This document shows positions 58,089-64,000 of a DNA stretch of 64,000 bases, one piece after another. Numbering within the stretch: position 1 is the stretch's first letter; each line of letters starts with the position of its first letter. Source of the stretch: Microstegium vimineum (Eukaryota; Streptophyta; Magnoliopsida; Poales; Poaceae); NCBI GenBank assembly GCA_022036555.1, contig CM039137.1:10393630-10457629 (forward strand), written 5' to 3'. The position numbers and the translations under genes are program-made. The notes beneath the pieces are model-generated. The model had not been told where the DNA came from, did not search any database, and was given only the letters and a program-made list of their open reading frames with translations.

Positions 58089-58558
58089 TAGTGACGGCCA
58101 ATGTTTATTTGATAATCATTATATTCCACGAATTCTAGAGCAATCATCATGCACAGATTTTGTGTGCGCATTTAATTAATTGGTTTATGAGCAGGCCGGG
58201 GGGCGAGCCTAGGCAGCGCGGCGCCCGCCGGTCGACGGCGTCGTGCCTAGGGCCCGCGGGCCGGCGTTTCTTTTCCGAAGCTAAGGCGCGAAACTACTGA
58301 TTATGCACCCCATTAAGGCAACAAAGCGAGCTTCCAAATCCAATAGTAGATCCACCAAGTAGATAGCTAGCACTCTCCTGGGGGAAATTAAAGGATTAAT
58401 AAACTAGGCGAGTGCGTGTGTGTGGGGATGGTTGAGTTGAGTTGAGTTGAGAGATCGATAATCATGTAGCGGTCGGGCCATACCAAAAGCAATTCTCCAT
58501 TTGTTGGGCCTCGCGACATGTGCTATATTCTAGCATGTGTATGTGTATCCATCTCTAA
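58089..58558. other. Spacer with small GC island
   Basis: 58193-58268 is strongly GC-rich inside AT-rich DNA, with GCCTAGGC and GTGCCTAGGGC words in near-inverted order around CGCCGGTCGACGGCG. Its origin is unknown. No ORF support. Confidence 0.4.
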
Positions 58559-58780
58559 GAGCGTCCGCAGTGGTCTAGACAGCACTAGCTATTTGGGCCA
58601 GCGACTTGGGAGGAGAGAGAGGAGGCTAGCAGGTGCCCAGGAAGAGAGCGCGTGAGAGAGAGCTGCATCGGCGAGCGTGCGAGCTAGCGAGGAGCGAAGC
58701 GCTGGCGAGCACTGTGTGGCCACTGTTCATTGATTAAAAAAATCAAATAGCCAGCATGTCGTCGGCCGTTGCGGACGCCC
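58559..58780. mobile_element. Tourist-like MITE with TAA duplication
   Basis: GAGCGTCCGCAGTGG on the left and CCGTTGCGGACGCCC on the right are inverted repeats. TAA flanks both ends (58556-58558 and 58781-58783). 222 bp, no coding capacity. Confidence 0.85.
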
Positions 58781-60536
58781 TAATAGCTCGCATGTCATGT
58801 CATGTCCCTATATATACTTAGCTACTTGGACTATACTTTAGCATGGATTATATTAATTATAAGTAGCCAGTAGTAAGCACAGGATGATTCGAAATCATAT
58901 AGGACTAGTGTACTATATATGTCCTCTAACTAATCCATCGATATCATAAAAAAAGGCTAATGTGTGGGCAATTATATTAACGAGCTAAAGGCAAAGGAGC
59001 AGATCATTCATCTGCTGGTTAATTAGTTTCTCATACACCAATCAATGTACGCACCATTTTCCAGTCGTCTACGTGTGCCTCGCTGATTCGTTGGTGGGAG
59101 GAACAAACCAAAGCTTCCCTCGGAGTTCAGATAAGGTAGTACTGCATGCGTTGAGTGGTCTGGGGACGTTTGATTGAGAGAAAGACGGAGACGAAACACA
59201 TTGTACGTGCCCATCTTTACGTCAAATCCATACAAGGACTCCATTGCTCCTGCAAGGTGGAACCTTTATACTTTGCCACTTTTTCCCCCAAGTGAAAACT
59301 GAAAAGAGCATCAGCACTAGCTATATCTACTCATCTCTCTCTAGAGATCTGGGCTATTCAGCAACAGAGACAACCCTAAACCCTTGCCAAAATGAAATCA
59401 TTACAGGCAAGCAAGCGAGAAGCTCCTTGCATCAATCCTCGACCTAACAGTGTTGTTCAGTCTTGAGCTGGTCGCTGCAACTGCAACGAACGAACGACGG
59501 TTGTTGGGTGATCTGCGTCAATGGCGCCACAGCACCGCACGGCACCGGGCCCAAAGCCGGAGCTCCACCGCCCATCCATGCTCTGGAGCCTCGACGATTG
59601 ACGACTCTGGTCTGGTCTGGTGGTAGTGGATGACTGGAGCCGGAGGGCGGATGCATGGGGCCTTGCCGGCAATCATTGGTCTACTCATTGATTGCTAGCG
59701 CCTCTCAGAACTTTCGTATGCTCATCATGCATGGTTGGATGGCCAGGACAACATGCAGTCATGCACGCATTCGCAGGGCCACAGGCCCAGCAGCTCTGCT
59801 CGCTCGGCGGCCCTCTCTCTCTCTCTCTCTCTCCTCTCCTGCCCGCCCGTCTTGCAGTTGCAGTTGCAGCACAAAAGGGGAGGGAAATATGGAATGTAGG
59901 CTGCTGCACGGAATTCTAAAAATTTTCAGAGGAATCAAGGTTAGAGAGCTGCTGGTACTAGTACTGTCACTGCTACACTTTCTAGAAGAAATGGACGAGG
60001 AAAAAAGAAGAATGGATCAGAGCTCCTATCTTTCCCCTATTGTGATTTGTGAAGAAAAGGACGGGAGAAGATCCATGTGTTCATGCGATTTAGAGCACAC
60101 CTCTTTCTTTTGCTAGATATTTTACTCGCACAATCCATCAACAACACAGAATTGATAATATACACTTCATTGCCTAAATCATCAATTGCTGTAAAGAGAA
60201 GGAACATGGCAAAAATTGTATCTTTTTCTTCACAGGGACATGATTCATCCTGTAAAGGAGGCGAGAGCAGAGGGAGATGAGGATGACGATGGCGGCGGCG
60301 GCGGTGGTGCTCTAAAGGAGAGACGGGCCGGAGAAAAGATAGCAAAAAAAAATAAAGGGCCAAAGGGCAAGCAGGAGGAATTAACAAAAGAGAAAGCCAT
60401 GGAAACTACTACTACTACTCCAGTACTACGTAGCAATGAAAATCCAAAAGAAATGGAGAGAAAAGATGAGAAGGTGGGAGGGAGAGAGAGAGAGGAGAAA
60501 AAAAAAGAAACAAGGACACCTTGCTTGCTTGATTGA
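58781..60536. other. Spacer and 3' flank of PADRE gene
   Basis: No gene supported. A CT microsatellite lies at about 59812-59833. The 153-codon plus-strand ORF across it (59655-60116) shows no domain. The PADRE 3'UTR is expected just below 60537. Confidence 0.4.
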
Positions 60537-61148
60537 TTACAAGTCATCCTCGGTGATGCTCTCCAGGTGCGGCCGCCACACGGCGACGCGCCCCCGCCGC
60601 CGGTCCCTCGCCGTGGAGGCCTTCTCCTTCATGATCTCCGACAGGTACCTCTCGTTGGCGAGCAGCCGCTCCTTCTCGTCCTCCGCCGGCGCGGGCGCGG
60701 CCCTGGCCCCGCTGCTGCAGGCGGCCGCAGCGGCCGCTCCCCCCTCCCGCGCGGCGGTATGGTCTTTCCTCGGGCGCCGCCTCCTCGCCACCGAAGCAGC
60801 AGCCGCCGCCGCGGTTTGGCCGGCGGGCGGCTTTGGCTTCTCGGGCGCGGCGGGCGCCGGTGTGGCGGCCATGACGGGCATGAGGAAGTAGATCTTGCCC
60901 TTCTGCAGCTCGGCATTGGGCGGCAGGATGACGGGCTTCTGCACGACGATGCCGCCGGCGCCGCCGTCGGCCGGGCACGTGGACGGCGGCTTCCGGAGGA
61001 CGTGCTTGGGGTAGGCCTTCATGATCTCCCCGGCCAGCACGGGCCCGCCGCTGATCTCCTCCACGCGCCCGTTGGAGTGCACGATCCGCACCACGTCCAG
61101 CGCCCCGCACGGCAGGATGCACGCGATGCAGCACTTGATGGTCTCCAT
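60537..61148 (-). CDS. PADRE (DUF4228) domain protein
   Basis: Plant PADRE/DUF4228 proteins are small, often stress- or pathogen-induced, with no defined biochemistry. This 203-residue single-exon ORF starts METIKCCIACILPCGALDVV, the usual conserved N-terminus, with VRIVHSNGRVEE and GEIMKAYPKHVL following (about 20-50) and a LPPNAELQKGKIYFLMP block near 75-90. The rest is disordered: alanine-rich, with RRRRPRK and RDRRRGR basic clusters and a C-terminal HLESITEDDL. The paired Cys at 6-7 could be lipidated (inference). An in-frame upstream ATG at 61190 would add 14 residues; the conserved start argues for 61148. Base composition is very GC-rich, as in many grass single-exon genes. Confidence 0.9.
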   Translation of the reverse strand: METIKCCIACILPCGALDVVRIVHSNGRVEEISGGPVLAGEIMKAYPKHVLRKPPSTCPADGGAGGIVVQKPVILPPNAELQKGKIYFLMPVMAATPAPAAPEKPKPPAGQTAAAAAASVARRRRPRKDHTAAREGGAAAAAACSSGARAAPAPAEDEKERLLANERYLSEIMKEKASTARDRRRGRVAVWRPHLESITEDDL

Positions 61149-61162
61149 GGACGATACTATAT

Positions 61163-61178
61163 CCCTCCCTCCCTCCCT
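61163..61178 (-). promoter_or_regulatory. G-quadruplex-like run in PADRE 5'UTR
   Basis: On the mRNA strand, four GGG runs separated by single A residues end 14 nt before the ATG. The pattern fits a short-loop G-quadruplex. Its effect on translation is not known. Confidence 0.6.
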
Positions 61179-61298
61179 GTGGCCACGCACAGACGGACGG
61201 ACCTCGCCGTCACCGATCCCTCTCGCCTTCCGCTCGTACGTAGCTAGCTACAGCTAGCAGCCCGGCCGGCAGCTACTGGCCGCCTGCGCTAGCTAGTT

Positions 61299-61309
61299 CA
61301 TATATATAT
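61299..61309 (-). promoter_or_regulatory. TATA box of PADRE gene
   Basis: ATATATATATG on the minus strand about 150 bp upstream of the ATG, giving a predicted transcription start near 61275. Confidence 0.6.
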
Positions 61310-61310
61310 G

Positions 61311-62129
61311 GCGGCAGTGAGGATCGAGGAGGAAGAAGGAAAGAGGAGGGCGATGGGCGCCGCGCGCACCAGCACGATCGAGCTAATTAAGCTTTGGGTC
61401 GCGAGGCAGGCTCAGCTGGCTGGACGTTGGGGTCCTTTTAATTTGGTGCGAGTATGTATGTCCGAGCCGCTCGCTTTTATATAGCTGAACCTTGTTAGGA
61501 TTAGGATACGATCGATACTGGCTCCTGATCGAGCCCGAGCTGGCCGGAGCCCGGAGGAGAATGAACCAAGGGGGGGGATGGGATGGGATGCGCGCATGGC
61601 AGACATGCACGGGCCACGGGCGTCGAGGGAACTGGTTCTTGTTCGATCAGTCGGGCAGCTGCAGCAGCGGCCAGCGGCGATACTGTAGCGGAGTCTGGAG
61701 AAGCCTCCGAACCGCAGCTCTTGTGGCTCCTCTGTGAGCTGTGCTGGAGTGGCCGTGTGGGAGCCCTTTTTTTTACAGGACAGCACAGGAATTCGTAACA
61801 GGGATAGATGAAGGAGGCGGAGCCGAGCACGCCCAATCAAACGGCCCCGTACTAGGCTACTAGTCTACTACTACTGTCAGTCCACTCTACAGTCAGCAGT
61901 GGGCAGTGGCAGCAGCAGCACCAGGTAGGTCCTCACCTATTTATTTATTCTTCTATTTCCACAGCTGCTGGCTCTCTTGTTGGCTCCTCCGTAACTCCAT
62001 CCAATCCAAACGTATAGTACTGTAGTACACAAAGAAGTGGTGCGGTTGCCTGTGGCAAAGAACCCAGTAGATAGGAACTGTGAGAAAAAATAAAAACCAA
62101 TCCGTGTATCGCTGCTGTTCACTCTGTTT
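61311..62129. other. PADRE upstream region
   Basis: No gene supported. ORFs on both strands at 61412-61840 lack domains. Distal promoter elements may be present but none was recognised with confidence. Confidence 0.4.
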
Positions 62130-62520
62130 TGTCTTTTTTTTTCTCGAATACGCATGAGTATATGTATCATTGCATTAAGAAGACAGAGAGCAAGGGAAGC
62201 CGACATCGGCCACACAAAGAGAAAGAGCAGCTAAATAAGAGAAAAGGCAACAGGAAACACGACGAAACTGACGACCCCACAGCAACGCGAAGGCTGGCTG
62301 TCAAACAACTGAAATTGGGCGGGATCGCAGCGTCACTTGGGCATATATAGCGCGCGCTTAGCCGGCGGCCAGTGTAGCGAGACCTTTAGCTCCCGCATGC
62401 AACCAGCGATCCGCCTCCGCCCGGATGACTTGCAGGAGATCCACCATGGAAGAGGGCGTCTCTCTGAAACAGCGAGCGTTTCGCTCTTTCCAGATTTGCC
62501 AAGAGTTCATCACGCATCTT
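62130..62520 (-). mobile_element. LINE 3'-end fragment
   Basis: On the minus strand, 62361-62513 encodes the last residues of a LINE ORF2, with SWQIWKERNARCF and then IRAEADRWLHAGAKGL before a stop, the C-terminal layout of grass L1-type reverse transcriptase proteins. A 3'UTR with the grass LINE-like ATGCAATGATACATA word runs to an A-run (T-run at 62136-62144 on the plus strand). The element is 5' truncated; its left limit beyond 62520 is uncertain. Confidence 0.78.
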
Positions 62521-63573
62521 CCGACACTCCTTTGCGCCGCACGCTGATCGTAGTGGTGCTGCGGCTGGTGCCTGGTGTCGATGGGGAATTCCCTCCCTGG
62601 CCCAAATCATTGCCACTCCTCGTCGTCGTCCTTGTACTTGCGTCATGCAGGAGGCTGGCTGGCTCTCGCTCTCTCTCGTGGGCGCATCATGCATGTGCTA
62701 CCGGAGGGGAGGAGGAGGATATGATGTCCCTGTAAAACCTGGGCCTGGACCACACTCCGCACGTTGACGTGGAACCAACATGCAACGCACAGCCACAGCA
62801 CGTAGTACATCTATAGATAGAAGAGAGAAGAGAGATGCGGCAACGGCCGACGATCGAGAGACGGGGGAACAGTGCAGGGAGCAGCAGTAATATACGTGCC
62901 TGTACGTACGTGGTGCCACTGCCACATATGAATGTGGGCATGCATGGACCGCGCGCGCGCAAGCAAATCATCGTCGGCTCGTGCCGTACGTCGCTGTTGC
63001 GATGAATGAAGGCCAGTTGACGGTGTTCCTGCTGCAGCGACCTGCATGCGGGTGGACAAGTACGCGCGCCGCTGGTTAGGGGGACAATTAGCATTAAACT
63101 CGCGCAGGAAATGATTGTGCTCGCTCAGCTCTCGCGAGAGTCTGAAACTAGATTATGCACGTCTTGCATGCATTTTAGGTCATTCAACTACAGATCGTTA
63201 GGTTTACTCACTCAAGGAGTCAAGCTAGGGAAGCTGAAGAGGAGGGCCCGCGGCCGTGACAGGCTAGCTCATCAGAGACTCGTCCGCCAATAAGTTAATA
63301 TCTGTGCATGCATGCACGCTTCCTCTCAAAATCAAAGTGGCAAGTAGAGAAATTTATATACATAACATTTTACTATTACTAATTGGAGGCCCCAATGAAG
63401 CCTCCACATTAATCCTCACCAGAAGCGCTAAGAAAAAAAATAAATGCTAGAAATTACCATATTAATCAGGAATATCTAGCCATCCGTCAAAAGACTCCAG
63501 CTATCCATAACCACTAGATCTATTTTGATTTTTATAAAATTATCCACTTATGCCATTATGCACATTAAAAATA
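62521..63573. other. Spacer, nothing recognised
   Basis: GC-rich to 63250, then AT-rich. Only short ORFs. Part of 62521-62690 may still be LINE sequence. GCGCGCGCGC at about 62951-62960 is a short simple repeat. Confidence 0.4.
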
Positions 63574-63842
63574 GCATTTATTAATTCTAATGGTTGTGGA
63601 TAGAAAAACTACCGTAACAACTTCTATAATGTCATTTATTAATTCTAATTGTTGTGGATAAAAAAAACAAACGTAACAACTTCTATACTGTTCGGTTGGT
63701 TAATAGAAATATTATCAACCGACGTTCAATTTATTAATTCTATTTGTCACGGAGAAAAAAAACTACCCTAACAACTTCTGTACGTACGGATCGATTGGTT
63801 AATAGGAAATGTTATCCGCCGACGTTTAGTTCATTAATTAAT
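63574..63842. repeat. Imperfect tandem repeats, AT-rich
   Basis: TTTATTAATTCTAATGGTTG-type starts occur at about 63576, 63635 and 63729, each followed by GTAACAACTTCTAT or a variant. A second word, TTGGTTAATAGAAATATTAT with CCGACGTT, occurs at about 63695 and 63795. The array is about 270 bp. Confidence 0.75.
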
Positions 63843-64000
63843 AAAATAACATGAGTAATGTATTAGTAAAATATATCATCAGTATTAGTGCAGTACCCAT
63901 CGCTTAATAATGTATTGACCAGTGTATCAACGCTGTCTAATAAAATAATACACGCAAGTGTTTTTCTCAATTATTTACACAACCTATTTCATAATTATCA
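63843..64000. other. AT-rich window end
   Basis: No feature recognised. Confidence 0.4.

Noticed and set aside
59655..60116. 153-codon plus ORF near the PADRE gene
   Set aside because: Contains a CT microsatellite translated as Ser-Leu repeats; no domain or conserved start.
1..64000. CRISPR arrays, bacterial operons, viral genomes or resistance islands
   Set aside because: No regular spacer-repeat arrays or prokaryotic gene layout; introns, LTR elements and MITEs show plant nuclear DNA.

Overview
This is plant nuclear DNA, almost certainly from a panicoid grass (sorghum, sugarcane or maize relatives). The grounds are spliced genes with GT-AG introns, GC-rich grass-type exons beside AT-rich intergenic DNA, many Tourist- and Stowaway-type MITEs, a CACTA transposon, a Sirevirus-type Copia retrotransposon, and a C3-type PEP carboxylase of the usual 966-residue plant length. 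There are no rRNA genes, no full tRNA genes and no CRISPR arrays.

Four host genes are supported, all on the minus strand. (1) A Dof zinc-finger transcription factor (8804-9628, no intron needed). (2) A plant-type phosphoenolpyruvate carboxylase (33444-39093, 10 coding exons that splice cleanly to 967 codons, plus a likely 5'UTR intron). (3) A phosphatidate cytidylyltransferase, i.e. CDP-diacylglycerol synthase (43245-51317, 11 coding exons, 426 codons). (4) A single-exon PADRE/DUF4228 protein (60537-61148). They do different jobs (nuclear regulation, anaplerotic carbon fixation, phospholipid synthesis, a stress-associated protein of unknown chemistry) and show no sign of working as a cluster.

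Layout. 1-4.7 kb: decayed AT-rich DNA with MITE remnants. 4.7-6.5 kb: a complete non-autonomous CACTA element with AGA target duplications and a GC-rich, proline/arginine-coding-like filler. 6.5-10 kb: the Dof gene and flanks. 10-17.1 kb: microsatellite, SINE, a 64-bp tandem duplication and several MITEs. 17.1-30.4 kb: one 13.2-kb Sirevirus-like Copia retrotransposon with two near-identical LTRs of about 1.69 kb, GTGTG target duplications, PBS, polypurine tracts, broken gag and pol and a broken third ORF. 30.4-33.4 kb: spacer with a MITE. 33.4-39.7 kb: PEPC and its promoter. 39.8-42.8 kb: three MITEs. 43.2-52.6 kb: CDP-DAG synthase, whose seventh coding intron holds a small non-autonomous LTR element of about 1.5 kb. 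52.6-60.5 kb: MITE-rich spacer. 60.5-61.3 kb: the PADRE gene. 61.3-64 kb: a LINE 3' fragment and AT-rich repeats.

I found no convincing previously undescribed biological system. The best leads are the Sirevirus copy that has lost its protease in frame while keeping integrase and reverse transcriptase motifs, the CCGGAC-type palindrome arrays shared between its LTRs and its internal region, a G-quadruplex-like run just upstream of the PADRE start codon, and the short-LTR element lying antisense in the CDP-DAG synthase intron. All calls come from reading the sequence by eye; no database search or alignment program was run.
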